DNA of 64,000 nucleotides, from contig JAJEKV010000033.1 of the NCBI GenBank assembly GCA_021234155.1, positions 12,905,614 to 12,969,613 on the forward strand. The letters run 5' to 3'. Under the pieces are notes generated by a model, which saw only the letters and a program-made list of their open reading frames with translations, was not told the origin of the DNA and made no database searches. Position 1 is the first letter of the stretch, and the number at the start of each line of letters is the position of its first letter. The translations under genes and the position numbers were made by a program. Of this stretch, positions 1 through 12,056 are shown piece after piece. This stretch comes from Isoetes taiwanensis (Eukaryota; Streptophyta; Lycopodiopsida; Isoetales; Isoetaceae).

Positions 1-2
1 GT

Positions 3-975
3 GAAGTGTATGTAGCCGATATTACTCGATGTTATGAGAACATCCCCCTAAATGGTGAAACTGGCATCTGCAATGTCTTGAAACTAGTCAATGAGGCAGC
101 ATGGCTATACATGAGTAGTAAGAACTCTCGCTTCAAACTTTGGATAAAAATGGATAGTAGTGGAAATTATGTTGCCAAATGGTTCAAGATTACACCACAA
201 GGAAAGTGCTGGTCTTTGATGACATGCTCAAAGTTTACAACTTGTAACAATTGGCTACTAGCACACTGCTTTATCAGCATGGGTAAAAATATCTGGCAGC
301 AAACTTGTGGTATCCCAATGGGATTCTCCTGCAGTCCGTGCTGGTGTAACCTCTATCTTGCGTGGTTTGAACTATGCTTCATCAGAAAATTAGCTGAGCA
401 AGGTCGGTACAAAGAAATCAGTATGTTTAGGCATGTCTTTAGATACATGGATGATCTTTTGGCCATAAACTGCCCAATCATTAGAAAATTCCTTAAAGAC
501 ATATGCATGAATGGCAATATTGAGTTACAGATTTATGACATGAGCAAATTAGGCATCAAGGAGGAGACTTGCATCAGACATGATTTAGCAAGTAATTTTG
601 AGCATGGTTTCAAGGCAAATTAAATCTATCCATCGAGGTGATCAATAAGACTCTAGGGATTTTTCAAACTATCAAATATGACAAGCGTGATGTACTGCCT
701 TTTAAAGCTCTGAAATTCATTCACCTGATAGCTGTCGGCCTTACCATCAGGCTAGAAATGTCATTATCTCTCAGATTATGCCTTACATGTACATAAGTTC
801 AGGGCCTATAACTGCTGCTAGAGATATTGTTGATATCATGAACAATTTTGTAAAGAATGGGTTTGATGCCTTTGGGATCAAGATGAGGGTCATTCGATAC
901 ATCAAATCAAACAATTTCCCTGGACTCAAATATGACACCTCGGTACTGGTGCAAGAAATCAACAAACGCTTATAA
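3..975 (+). pseudogene. Penelope-like reverse transcriptase, decayed fragment
   Basis: The reading frame is already open at the window edge, so the 5' end is cut off. Visible RT motifs, in order, are DITRCYENIPL (motif A, near base 20), QTCGIPMGFSCSP (motif B, near 300), RYMDDLLAIN (motif C with the catalytic DD, near 440) and YDKRDVLPF (near 680), then a segment ending EINKRL. The GIPMG box and the downstream DKR motif are typical of Penelope-like elements rather than LINE or LTR enzymes. Two frameshifts, near 615 and 731, break the frame, so this copy is dead. No GIY-YIG endonuclease is visible downstream within 1 kb. The Penelope assignment rests on remembered motif patterns; telomerase-like RTs share some of them. 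Confidence 0.68.
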
Positions 976-1034
976 ACTACAAGTAAGTATACTTCTCTTA
1001 TTTTAGTTAATTGGGTCTGCTGTTGGCATGGGGT

Positions 1035-1071
1035 AGGGTTGGCCTTTACTGTAGTAGTAAGGGTCAACCCT
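1035..1071. repeat. Short imperfect hairpin
   Basis: The arms AGGGTTGGCCTTACT and AGTAAGGGTCAACCCT pair across a six-base loop. It lies just after the Penelope-like remnant. It could be the end structure of that element or an unrelated hairpin. Confidence 0.35.
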
Positions 1072-1880
1072 CCCTTACGTCTACATGTCTTGAACAAAGG
1101 TCTGCCTTACCTCACGGTAGGGGGAAGGGTTTTTTTATTAAGTGGCTATTTAAGCAAGTCCTTTAAAATATTGTGAGGATTACATTTTGTTTTTGTTACT
1201 ATGAAGGCATAAGACTTAAATGGTTTTAAACCGAAGGTATTGAGGACAAGTAATTAAACAATAGCTGGAGTTGTTGACTCCAATTGCAAACTATACATAG
1301 CATGGTGGTAGATGTTAGTTGTAGTATACGTGCACTAAAAGGGCTTTTTTTAAAAAACATTTATTTGATAATGTTATAACTTAGTTATTGATTGATTCTT
1401 AGACCTAGTCATCAGAGTTTCTATCATACTTTCTAGGGTTGGAAAACGCCACAGACCTAATGTAGATCGGCATGGATCTCGTACAGCCGGTTGAGTGCCG
1501 GCTTGTCTTGGTGACAGATAAATTGAGAGTTCACACAGATGAATGACGATCTTCACAAGCTTGTACAGTCAATTGAATGCTGGCCTGACAGGGTTCTTGG
1601 ACTAATGGAGAGGTCGCACAGATGGGTCTGCCTGGAGCAAGGTTGTACCGACGAATCTAGCTGGCTGAGTTTGCAGAATATAGGGCTTCCGCTTAAGGCA
1701 AAGTTGTACAAGCAATATTTGCTTGTTCTTCTCTTACAAGGTAGCGTGTCTTTGACTAAACTTGTGTTGTTGAAAAGGATTTCAATCATAACCAGATCTA
1801 TTCTTAGTGGCATCCCTGATCTCCACATCACTGGCACGATTTTTCTTAGTCTGTCTCCCTCCCTTTATCTTCCCTTTAAA

Positions 1881-2953
1881 ATGGACAGAGAGTTTGATTC
1901 AGATGGATACTCCATCAGTGCAAGTGAGGAAGAACTTGATGAGCTCCTAGAGTTCGAATTACAGTGGTGTCTTGCTGAGATTAACATGGCAGATATGCAA
2001 GTTCCTGTGAACGTTGGAGGCAGCAAAAGGGCACATATGGAGGATCATGAAAGCAAAGAAAATAGCAGCACTAAGAATCTAGCAAGGAGGAATGCACGGG
2101 AAACATCTTCAGTTCCTGAAACTCAAATACATGAGTATAATTCTGACCATGAGGATTTACAGGTACCTTTAGTTAATTTTCTTCTGAACTAAAAGCTTTG
2201 AGTGACTCAAAATCAGTCTTATGGACCTATTAGATCTAGGGATTATGTATGTTGATCCGAATTCCTAATGGGAGGTTTTAATGCCCCATCCTGCAAATAA
2301 GATTGCACTTAGACGAGATTCAGGCTTTCTTGGTTAGATCTCCCTTGATTTAGAGGGCTTGGAGTTGTTCAAAAGCAGTTTACATCAAATACAGTGATAT
2401 CATGCAAATAAGTTGGCCCTTAGATGAGATTCAAGCTTCCCTGGTTAGATCTCCCTTGATTTTGCGTGCTTGGAGTTGTTCAAAAGCAGTTTACATCAAA
2501 TTCAGTGATTTCTGTGATTACAATGATGAAACAATGGTGTAGCAGGTTCGAATAAATGTTTACTGCTAATAACATTACTTAATATGCTGGCTTAAACTTT
2601 CTTACACAGTTTGGCTTTTTAGTTCGTATAAACAGTAAGATTTAACTTATGATGATATGCTTGCTACGGCTAGTTTCAGTTGTTAATGCTACTGTAAAAT
2701 GATAGGTGTAAGGTAATGACGAGAAAAGAGAATTTGAAACAGTTTTGCTAGTTGAGCTATGTTTGTATTTATGGCTACTAGTTGCTGGTTTTAACTAGTG
2801 GAACAGAAGATTTAATTGGTAGTTATTGGTAGTCCTTTAAGCTAAGAGTTTGGCTACTTTCTTTATAAAAACGATTTGATTCTTTCATCCTTGTACTAAT
2901 GGGCTACAAGGGAGGTGCAAGAGATGACCGGTAAATCCTGCAAGTTTTGCAAG
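1881..2953 (+). CDS. Unidentified gene, first two exons only (acidic N-terminus, CxxC motif)
   Basis: Exon 1 is 1881-2162, starting at an ATG and ending CAG|GTACCT in phase 0. It encodes 94 residues, rich in Asp and Glu, beginning MDREFDSDGYSISASEEELD, followed by a Lys/Arg/Ser-rich segment. A plausible exon 2 is 2915-2953, flanked by AG and GT and in the same phase; it encodes VQEMTGKSCKFCK, with one C-x-x-C-[K/R] pair like the start of a zinc-binding module. An R1/CDCA7-type zinc finger would begin similarly, but that is a guess. No further exons are visible before the LINE near 4.5 kb, so the gene is incomplete or a fragment. An open frame upstream of 1881 has no recognisable content and I left it out. 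Confidence 0.4.
2292..2513. repeat. Tandem duplication, two units of about 111 bp
   Basis: The sequence starting TGCAAATAAG at 2292 recurs at 2403 with scattered differences. Both copies share long stretches such as GGAGTTGTTCAAAAGCAGTT. It lies in the putative first intron of the preceding gene. Confidence 0.8.
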
Positions 2954-4480
2954 GTAAACACGCTGTTTTTGTAGTTTGACTATTTGCTAAAAATATCTAG
3001 TAGCTGAAGTAAGACAAGAATTTTTCTGGAATGTGAGCTTGCATTTCTTCCATACATGTAAGACATATTTTATTAAATTCTGCAATTTATGGGCTGTAAA
3101 ACAGGTGTGCATAACAACAATTGTGTTCTAGTATAAATTGATTCACTTCCAGTTAGATTTTCTGTTTTAATACATTATGCATGGTTCAAATTTACTGGGT
3201 AAAGTAGCTTTGGGTGATTTTGATTAAAGTACTCCTAGTTATGCCGGAGTACCTGAATTTTCTGCCAAAACCAGTACTTTTTCCTCTTAAAGCTCAATTT
3301 GCATTAAGGGATTTGGAGATGTCTGAAACGTTCTAATATTGCAGTAATAGTGGTGAACTAAGTGGCTGGTAGGACCATTTCAGTACTGAGCTGATTAAGT
3401 TAATAATAGTTCTCATAGTTTGATTTTTTCATTGGGGGAACCATGACCTTAAAATTTATCTAAATAAACGTGAAGTCACTGTTAAATTAAACTGGAATTG
3501 TCTTTATAGTGAAGAATAAAAGTCCAAGGTGCGTATTAAAGTATTAGCAGCTTTTAACTTAGAATGATAATAATGGCTTTAGGCAGACTGCAAATAATAA
3601 AGGCTGTTTTAGACTAAAGGTGTAATTTTTACTGTGAATAGATACATAAACTTAAAGTAATGCTCTTTTATGTGATACATTGGGCAGAACAAGCGGTTGT
3701 TGACTGGCATACTTTTTAAGTAGAAATAAGTGGATGAACGTATTGTTTGAAATTGAATTCAACAATTCTGAATGGTTATGGGTTTTAACTATGGTCCAGT
3801 ATTATGTTGACGTTCTACTTAAAGACAAATAGCACTCTGTTACTGGGATCAAAAGCATGCTAGACTAATGGGTGAAAAAGTTTAATTCGGTATCAAAATG
3901 CTCAGGTCTTTGTTACATCATTGGTTGGTCGTATAGACCTTAGTGTTCCTGGAGATAAGTGACTAAGACCAAAGGCATTAAGTCCAGCCTTGTAAAACCA
4001 GTTACATGGTCTGGATTGATCAGACTGCTGGGATTGACCGAAGCAGATGCAATTCTAAGATCATTTAGTTTTGGCTGGGTTTTTTTTTTTTTTTCCCCTG
4101 TACACTAATTAGTCATTTCATTATCATGCGTATCTTTCTAAACTTGCATTTCTTGTTGTATTGCATGTACATACTGGAGGCATTGCAACGGTTCATTCAA
4201 TATAGTACATGCGATACTTTGAGAATAACAAGTAGCACCTAATCATGAATCCATAAACCAAGCCCATCCCAAGCCAATGATGGCATAATCCTAGTAGTAA
4301 CACACCGCAGAAGGGGGATAGTCTCAACTCCATAGCTGCAAATATAGATCTTATCTTCCTCATAGAGATATGGGAGCATCCAAGGCACAAGCTACCCATA
4401 CTAGCAGTTTCTAGTCTTCAATAGCTGCACAAGAAAGAGGGGACATGGAGGGGGGAGGATTGTCCATTACTATTGGACAA
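2954..4480. other. AT-rich non-coding stretch
   Basis: I see no coding region, RNA gene or clear repeat here. A run of about 15 T lies near 4080. The base composition is intron-like, so this may be a long intron of the gene at 1881, or intergenic DNA upstream of the LINE. Confidence 0.5.
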
Positions 4481-4489
4481 CTTTGGCAC

Positions 4490-7019
4490 ATTCGGTTTCC
4501 TTGCAGAAAACAGACAGACACAACCGGTACCTGTGGGTGTAGGTGCATAATTGTAGTGGCAACCCTCTCTTCCTAGGTGCCTGCTACTTCCTACATGCAG
4601 AGAGCAACTTCCACCACAACCACTCAGATGTGGATAGGATGGATCCTTATGTCGATCTATATGATGACATACAGCAACACAAGCAGTTTAGCAGTTTCAT
4701 ACTCCTTGGAGATTTCAATGCGCAAACAGGGACGGAGCAGCCCATGAGACTTGACCCCTTAGCTGATCGACATGCAGTTGCTTCTGTTTTGTGGTATCTT
4801 TGACTTGGTGATTTGCAACGGCCTGACACACTGGCCCTCTTCATGCTGATCCACTTGTAGACAGGAGAACTAGGGCGGAGGATCTAGTTTGGTGGATTAT
4901 GTATTAGTGGCTGAGCAGGATATGCACGTCATCGCTCACTTCCAAAGGCACAAATAGTCGAGATGAGGAGGCCGATTGAGATCACCTTCTGCTCTACCTG
5001 AAGCTGGCTTGGCAAGCAATTAGAACTTCCTCTGTGGCAGCCTCTCGCCAACCTCAGTTGCAATTGGACTACGAGCAGGCAGGGGATTACGCTGGGATGC
5101 TTACAGATGATCTAACAAGAATTTTGCAGGCCTCCACGCTAGAGCAGCATACGGGCCAGCTGATTGAGCTACTAGGTAATTCAGCAGAAAGGTGTTTTAG
5201 GAGAACCCATTCACGAAGGATCTCAGAGACCATGACCTTCCTATATAACTAGTGATTTGATGCTAAGTGTAGGAACACAAACACAGGCTCCGCCAGATCG
5301 TAGATCCAGTTGTGCTTTCCACAAGCTACGACACATTATCGTACTTTCCTGGAGGCGAGAAAGCACGGTATAACGCGAGGCATTACGAGGAAATATTCTA
5401 CTTGCTGGTCAGTCATCCCAAAACCTTTTGGTGCAGGAAGCTTCGAAAGCCAGTCCAGCCTGCATGGGACATCGTTGTTCGACAATGGGAGCAGTATTTG
5501 CAGTAGCTCTATGCTCCTCCGAGGACATGAACAACTATATTTCCATAGAATGATCCGATGTTAGAAATCACAGAGGATGATATCGACCAGGGTCTACAGC
5601 ATTCGGCCAATGGGAGAGTAGCAGAGGTGGATGGTATGCAAGCAGAATTGCTCAAGTGGGTGGGTCGACCTATAGTGTCGGTCCTCACTACCCTATTCAA
5701 TAGGGCGTTGCAGGAAGGTTTTCCTCGACAATGGACCACAAGCAAGGTTGTTCCCATCTACAAGGCGGAGGATCCACACTATTCAACCAACTATCGGACA
5801 ATGATGGTAAGCTCAGTGTTTGCAAAACTGCTAGCTGGCATTCTCGAGCAGCAGTTGACCAGATGGGTAGACGCAACAGATGTGCGGGCCCTCAGGCAAG
5901 CAAAATTAAGACCCCGACACTCAACCATTGACCATATCTTCATGTTAAGGACCTTGATTGAAAACAACAGAAACCGCTGGCATGACCTGTATTGTTGCTT
6001 CGTTGACTTCGCGAAGGCTTTTGACACTATGGCTCAGGAAAAGCTGTGAGCAATATTGCGCCAACTGGGGACCCCTGTAGGTGTACAGAATGCAGTATAC
6101 AGGCTAAATGAGAACTACTCTGGCAAATGCAGCCGATGGCACAACCATTCACCAGCAATATCAGGATCTGCCAGGGATGCCCTCTCTCTCCAACAATGTT
6201 TGGCCTCTACATTGACCAGTTGAAAACCTGGCTTGCTAACATTGGGGGCAGCGGGACCCAACGTTTGCATCAGATCATTAGGCAGCTCATATATGCGGAT
6301 GATGTCGACCTCCTGGCCCACATTCTAGAGGATCTACAGTCTCACCTAGATGTCCTAGACGCATTCTGCCAGGCTACAGATATACGCGTTAATCTGGCCA
6401 GGACTAAGGTGATCCTCATCTCATCCTCACGCCACCCAAGGCCGCCTTCATTCACCTACCTAGGGCAAATTGTGGAGGTGATGTCCACCTTCAAGTACTG
6501 GAAGTGGAGTTTCCTTCCACACTGTGTTGGGACACATCCATCCGATTGCGGGTGACAACAGACTGGAAAGCACTTTATGCAATGCAAAATAACAACAACA
6601 AGGCAAAGCTCTGTGATTGGGGCCATCAATCACGCTTGTTCAGGGTACTGGTGGAGCACGTTCTTTTGTACGGGGTTGAAGTTGGGGCATGGTGGTGTCC
6701 CTTGTGACTTGGAATGATTTAGAACAGGTGCAGAAAACCTTCTTAGCATGGGCACTAGGAGTAAACTTTATGGTTCCATATCAAATCCTACTGCAGGAGA
6801 CATGATTCTTACCTCTTCAGAGGGTAGCCCTTGATAGACACATCGTCTATTTTCAGAAGGTTGTCAATATAGATGATGCCCATCTCCCGGACCTGGCTTA
6901 CACCGAGGCAACGTGACCGCAACAGCTCAAGGCATGTTGAAAAGACATGAGAGCTCATTGGATGGAATGTGCAGGAGCACAGGTGCATACAGGCGCACAC
7001 AGAGGCCGATCGCGACAGC
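4490..7019 (+). mobile_element. LINE (non-LTR retrotransposon), 5' part; interrupted by a Copia insertion
   Basis: Endonuclease remnants lie at 4543-4803 (FILLGDFNAQTG; the GDFNA box is diagnostic). Reverse transcriptase follows at 5558-6049 (NYRTMMVSSVFAKLLAGIL, RPRHSTIDH, CCFVDFAKAFDT) and 6127-6555 (GCPLSPTMFGLYIDQL, LIYADDVDLLAH with the catalytic ADD). The segments lie in different frames with stops between, so the element is dead. Its 3' portion resumes at 12057 beyond the Copia element. The RT resembles the LINE at 47-53 kb (for example CCFVDF.KAFDT), so both probably belong to one family. Confidence 0.85.
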
Positions 7020-7576
7020 TGTGAAACACGAGTAAGTAAACAAACTTATCTTATCTCAATGCAATTTCTTATAGACAACTAACTTAAATAACTTGCACTA
7101 GTTATATTAGGATTGCATTAACATATTAGAAATTCAGCCAACACATATTTCAATTATATTGACCAATATTTCTATGGCATAAACATCACAATGAAATAGA
7201 CCTTCCCCTGCAATCTCGATATCCACAACTTGGCACCCCACAGACATACATGTTGGTTTTATTTATAGTCACGATCCAAACCAATTGCAGTCGGTTTCGG
7301 ATCGGTTCCTGCTGGGTCGCCTGTGCCATAAGAGCACAATATTATTTGTTTAAATTCTATTCGACCCCTTCTCGATGTCTATAAATATCATATCTTCAGC
7401 CTTTAACATTTAACCTTGTATGCATATGGTATTTCAAGCTCAACCATTAACCTTAGAATCAACTCATAACCATTGAAGTATCTTCGTCAATTTGTCTTAT
7501 TATCTGACCCCTATTTTACTATCTGGCCTTAATGACATCATCCTTAGCCTTATATCTAACATTAATAAATCTAACA
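7020..7576 (-). repeat. Copia 3' LTR
   Basis: On the plus strand it begins TGTGAAACA and ends TCTAACA. It matches 11492-12051 along its length with scattered substitutions and small indels. The divergence suggests an old insertion. Confidence 0.9.
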
Positions 7577-7588
7577 TTCCCCTTCATG
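7577..7588 (-). promoter_or_regulatory. Polypurine tract of the Copia element
   Basis: The minus strand reads GAAGGGGAA directly beside the 3' LTR, the normal place for plus-strand priming. Confidence 0.75.
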
Positions 7589-7620
7589 TTAGATATTCTC
7601 TGTTAGATAATTCTGCATAT

Positions 7621-8385
7621 TCAATCATCTGGTTCAAACCTTACAATTCTCTGTATATTTCTGCAACTTGTACTCTTTCCTGCTTCTTCATTGTTGTCGT
7701 AACTTTGTCTTGAACATACTGTATGAGCAGAACTTACACCAATATTTTCCTGCAACTTTATAAACCTGTGCACTGGAATCACTTTAATCAATACATCTGC
7801 AATTTGTTCTGTGGTATTTTTGTATTCAACTGCAACTGTCAATGAAAAGTATAATTGGCTTATTCTTTGCAGCACCTAACTCTGTCAGTAATCTCCTTAC
7901 CCAGACCACTTCTCTAGCTGCTAAAGAAGCAGCATTATATTCTGCCTCTGCTATTGACATAGCTATACATCCTTGTTTTTTACTTCTCCAAGATACTGTG
8001 CTTCCTCCAACTTGTAGAATGTATCCTGAGGTTGATGCTCTAGCGTCCATGTCACTTCCCAATCTGCATCTGAATATGCAGTTAGATCAAGACTGTTATT
8101 TGAGAATGTTAGTCTCTTATTCTGTGTCCCCTTCAAAAATCTGAGTACATGCTTAGCTGCACGCCAATGTCGCTTTCCAGGATTGTTTCCATATCTGTTC
8201 AACATATTTACACTAAATGCTATATCTGGCCTGCTACAATTTGCTACATACAAAAGACATTCTACTAGCTCCATATATGGATAATTTTCCATTTCCAATA
8301 TTCCTTCTTCACTTGTAGGGCATACATCCATAGATAATTTCTGACCTGTGACCATAGGAGATCTCACAATATTACATTCAGTCAT
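7621..8385 (-). pseudogene. Copia RNase H and RT C-terminus
   Basis: The minus strand encodes PDIAFSVNMLNRYGNNPGKR, a typical Copia post-RT segment, then TAYSDADW and, after a frameshift, DARASTSGYI and SIAEAEYNAASLAAREVVW. The SDADW and AEAEY boxes carry RNase H acidic residues. Frame changes near 7990 and 7830 break the ORF. The final segment contains TEQIADVLIKVIP, the usual end of Copia pol. Confidence 0.85.
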
Positions 8386-8394
8386 TCCAAATTT

Positions 8395-8940
8395 CTATAA
8401 CATGCCTTGAATATTACTTTCTTGAGTTAATGTAATCCTTTTATGCTCTCGATCTCTGTGTACTTCAATACCAATTTTTTTTTTCAGAGGACCTAAATCT
8501 GTCATTTTGAATCTGTTACTCAACAGAGTTTTGCATTGGTTTAAGCATTGTAAATTATCACTTACCATAATATTATTATCGACATATAGTGCAATGATAC
8601 AAAAAAGAATTTTTTCCCTATAAACATATAGATTACTATCATTTTGCAGTTTGTTGAATCCTTGATCCCTCAAAAGGCCATCCATATATAGGTACCACAG
8701 TCTTGGAGATTGCTTGAGGTCATATACAACCTTTTTTAGCCTCCACACCATATTTTTCCCTTGTTCAAATCCTTGTGCCTGTTGCATATAAATGTCTTCA
8801 TGCAAGTCAGCATTTAAAAATGTTGTGTTGACATCCATATGATGGATTTCAAGATCCAATGCATTAGCAAAAGCAAGAAGAATTCTCAAACTTGTTAGTT
8901 TAACAATAGGAGAAAAAGTCTCGTCATAATCAATACCTTT
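8395..8940 (-). pseudogene. Copia reverse transcriptase
   Basis: The motifs read HHMDVNTTFLNADLHEDIYM (usually DVKTAFLNG.L.E), VWRLKKVVYDLKQSPRLWY and ALYVDNNIMVS. The last should be YVDD; the second catalytic Asp is Asn here. A premature stop separates this block from the RNase H part. The frame upstream of 8889 is shifted. Confidence 0.9.
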
Positions 8941-9196
8941 TCTTTGAGAGAATCCTTGTGCAACCAGTCATGTCTTGGATTTTTGTTCTCCATCATTTCC
9001 AATTTTCAGTTTGTATAGCCATTTGTTCCTTACTATATTTATGTTTTAGGCTTCCCCACCAATTTATATGGTTGAGTTCTTGCAAATGATTTCATCTCTT
9101 CTTCCATTGCACTTTTCCACTGATCTGAATTATCTAAATTCAGGTCCTCCTCATAATCTTTAGGTACACTAGGTTCTAGAATTGCCAATATATCAT

Positions 9197-9625
9197 TTAT
9201 TTCAATGTTGAGTTTTGTAACCTTTTTGATGTTCCAGCAAAGGTTTTTCCATGTTTTTCAAGGTCTATATCATAGAACCCTTCTCTCAATTTCTGGACCT
9301 CTGTACTTTTCTTCCTAGTGCCCATTTCCCATGTTTTATTTTCCTTATCTTTATCCACTTCCTCTTCTCTATTTTCTTCATAATGATTTGGTTTTGTCGT
9401 CAGCTCATATTGATTACTGTCTGTTTCAATTACTTTTTCATCATCATCATCATCATCTAAATATGAACTTGCTTGAGTATCCCTTATCTCTATTTTCTTA
9501 TGTTCAATATTGCCAAACAGATCTTGTCTGCCATCTATTTCCTTCCTATTTTTGTAAAGTATTGATTCATTAAACCTCACATCTTTGCTAACAATGATCT
9601 TTCTTTCCTCTAGATTATATATCAT
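9197..9625 (-). pseudogene. Copia pol linker between integrase and RT
   Basis: The sequence starts YNLEERKIIVSKDVRFNE, the family's common box after integrase, followed by an acidic low-complexity linker containing a run of Asp residues. No catalytic motif is expected in this segment. Confidence 0.7.
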
Positions 9626-9855
9626 GTAGCCCTTTGATAATTCATTATAGCCTACTAAAAAACCTTTTATTGCTCTATTGTCAAGTTTTTTTTTCTTACT
9701 TCCTTAGGTACATGTGAAAAAGCCACACAACCAAAAGCCTTCAAGAATTCATACCTTGTCCGTGTCTTGCTCCTTACGTTTTCTGCTATCTGACCATTTA
9801 GACTGGAGGATGGTATTCTATTTTGAATATATACAGCCGCTCGTACTGCTTCTTC

Positions 9856-10075
9856 CTATAGGAAATTAGGTAGTCCTGATTGCTTCAACATAGACCTTAC
9901 AGAGCCAAGAATGTATCTATTCTTTCTCTCAGCCACTCCATTCTGTTGAGGGGTATGGCTGCATGTAATTTGTCTTTTGATTCCTTTCTCTCTGCAATAT
10001 TTCTTGAATATATCATTAACAAACTCACCACCATGATCTGATCTTAAGAATTTTACACTTTTGCCAGTCATTCTT
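9856..10075 (-). pseudogene. Copia integrase core, C-terminal half
   Basis: It carries RSDHGGEF (the second catalytic Asp region) and TPQQNGVAERKNR (the catalytic Glu). The upstream half of the core is separated by a SINE insertion at 10149-10343 and by frameshifts. Confidence 0.88.
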
Positions 10076-10148
10076 TCTGTTTCTGCTTCAAAGGTCCTGT
10101 AAGCCTTTTAAGCCTGACTTTTTCTACTAAGAAAGTGTCTAGAATGAT

Positions 10149-10343
10149 TTTTTGAAGGAAGCATATTTTAACGTCACACCACTAGGCAGCATCCAACTGG
10201 ACATGTGACCACACACCACACTACATTGCTTGGTTCCTGCCCCCAACCACTTTACATTGCGTCTGTGGGATTTGAAGTCCAACAGTTCAGAGTGCGACTC
10301 TGGGCAGCCTCGAACTCGAGACTTCATATTGCTAGGACTTAGT
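10149..10343 (-). mobile_element. SINE inserted in the Copia integrase region
   Basis: The 195-bp insert is flanked by a perfect 14-bp direct repeat, GTGTCTAGAATGAT, at 10135-10148 and 10344-10357, which is a target-site duplication. Read on the minus strand it starts ACTAAGTCCTAGCAATATGA, carries a B-box-like GAGTTCGAGGCTG and ends in five A. That structure fits a tRNA-derived SINE. The source tRNA is not identified. Confidence 0.8.
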
Positions 10344-10596
10344 GTGTCTAGAATGATCATCAATAAAGGTAATAAAATCCCTTTTACCTTGTAAGCTTCT
10401 CACATTAATAGTCCACAGAGGTCAGAATGTACCAGTTCTAACAGATCACCAACTCGTTCATGCCTTCTTTGAAAAGGTACTCGTGCTTTTTTCCACCATA
10501 CATCCATAGCATACAAAATCATTACTTTCTGCAGCAGTTATCAGACCCTTCTTAACCATTTCCCTTAAATTATCTACATTTGCATGGCCTAATCTC

Positions 10597-11475
10597 TCAT
10601 GCCAAAGTTTCAATGTTGGAATTTACTGAGTTGATGCTTCTAGACAAAGTTTTGTTATGAAACCCAAACAGATTCCCAACACGTTTAGCAAGGAACTTAA
10701 CTTTATTATTTTCAAATACTTTACAGCAGTATTTGTCAAATACAAGTCTGAATCCCATGTCCACCAGCTGACTGACTGAGATTAAGTTCCTTACAATATT
10801 TGGAACTGAAAGTACATCATGCAAATTAACTACTTTGCCTTCCAAGTCAAATAGCTCAAGCATTCTAGATTCTTTTACTTCTTGCAACTCACCATCACCA
10901 ATTTGCACAAATGTAGATGTTCTTTTCTTTCTTTCCTTGAGAGCATCAGTAGTTTTAACTATTGATCTCTCAGCTCCACTATCTATCACAAGCATATCAC
11001 TATTTTTGTTAGCATTTTTATTTGAAATAGAACAAGTAGCAGGTGTACATATCTCGGCTTCAGGATCTTCTTCTTCATTACTAATATCTTGTGTTCTGTC
11101 AAGTAATTTAATTTGAGATGAATTTTTCACCTCATATTTCTTGACCAAAAATTCCCACATTTTCTTTGGTGTTTTATTTTTTATCTTGAACATGATGCTA
11201 GAACTTAACTTACTAGCAATAATACATCTTGCCTGGTGTGCCCTTTTTGAGTTGCTCCCACTTGCACCAGCATTGATTGATGCCTCACTAGCACCACCAT
11301 CTCTGGAGTTTGCTGTGCTGCTCTCTCCTTCTTCAATATTTTCTCCTATGACTAGATCCCACAGATCTTCAGCCAATAGTACATCCTTCATTCTTTCCTT
11401 CCAGTCCTGAAATCCAGCTTCCACTTGAAACACCTCAATTCCATTGAGTAATGAGGACCCAAGTCTAGTTGCCAT
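10597..11475 (-). CDS. Copia GAG and protease, plus pre-integrase start
   Basis: The frame of 292 codons begins MATRLGSSLLNGIEVFQVEA, placed just after the primer-binding site. It contains a GAG (UBN2-like) segment with KMWEFLVKKYEVKNSSQIKL, and then the aspartic protease box VIDSGAERSIV, closer to GAG than usual. The normal CCHC zinc knuckle is not visible, so this copy probably has an internal deletion. Past the stop the minus strand continues WHERLGHANVDNLREM, the GAG-pre-integrase domain. It makes the capsid and protease of the element; with pol dead it is non-functional in retrotransposition. Confidence 0.88.
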   Translation of the reverse strand: MATRLGSSLLNGIEVFQVEAGFQDWKERMKDVLLAEDLWDLVIGENIEEGESSTANSRDGGASEASINAGASGSNSKRAHQARCIIASKLSSSIMFKIKNKTPKKMWEFLVKKYEVKNSSQIKLLDRTQDISNEEEDPEAEICTPATCSISNKNANKNSDMLVIDSGAERSIVKTTDALKERKKRTSTFVQIGDGELQEVKESRMLELFDLEGKVVNLHDVLSVPNIVRNLISVSQLVDMGFRLVFDKYCCKVFENNKVKFLAKRVGNLFGFHNKTLSRSINSVNSNIETLA

Positions 11476-11476
11476 C

Positions 11477-11490
11477 TAGCTCTGATACCA
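11477..11490 (-). promoter_or_regulatory. Primer-binding site of the Copia element
   Basis: The minus strand reads TGGTATCAGAGCTA, one base inside the 5' LTR. This is the standard plant Copia site complementary to initiator tRNA-Met. Confidence 0.93.
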
Positions 11491-11491
11491 A

Positions 11492-12051
11492 TGTGAAACA
11501 ATGTGTAAGTAAATAACTTATCTTATTTCAATGCAATTTCTTATAGGCAACTAACTTAAATAACTTGCACTAGTTATATTAGGATTGCATTAACACATTA
11601 GAAATTTAGTCAACACATATTTCAATTGTATTGACCAATATTTCTATGGCATAAACATCACAATGAAATAGACCTTCCCCTGCAATCTCGATCTCCACAA
11701 CTTGGCACCCCATAGACATACATCTTGGTTTTATTTATAGTCACAATCCAAACCGATTGCAGTCGGTTTCCGATCGGTTCTTGTTGGGTCGCCTGTGCCA
11801 TAGGAGCACAATACTATTTGTTTAAATTCTATTCGACCCCTTCTCGATATCTATAAATATCATATCTTCAGCCTTTAACATTTAACCTTGCATGCATATG
11901 GTATTTCAAGCTCAACCATTAACCTTAGAATCAACTCATAACCATTGAAGTATCTTCACCAATTTGTCTTAGTTATCTGACCCCCTTATTTTACCATCTG
12001 GCCTTAATGATATCATCCTTAGCCTTATATCTAATATTAATAATTCTAACA
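11492..12051 (-). repeat. Copia 5' LTR
   Basis: Counterpart of 7020-7576. As the upstream LTR of a minus-strand element it would hold the promoter. Confidence 0.9.
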
Positions 12052-12056
12052 AAAGC

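Larger units (their letters stand above)
7020..12051 (-). mobile_element. Copia-type LTR retrotransposon, complete but degenerate, inserted in a LINE
   Basis: Two LTRs of about 557 and 560 bp (7020-7576 and 11492-12051) flank an internal region coding on the minus strand in the order GAG, protease, integrase, RT, RNase H, as expected for Ty1/copia. The flanking bases ACAGC and AAAGC look like a 5-bp target duplication with one mismatch. LINE sequence of the same orientation continues on both sides. Frameshifts and stops occur throughout pol. The RT catalytic YVDD box reads YVDN, which by itself would inactivate the enzyme. Confidence 0.92.
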
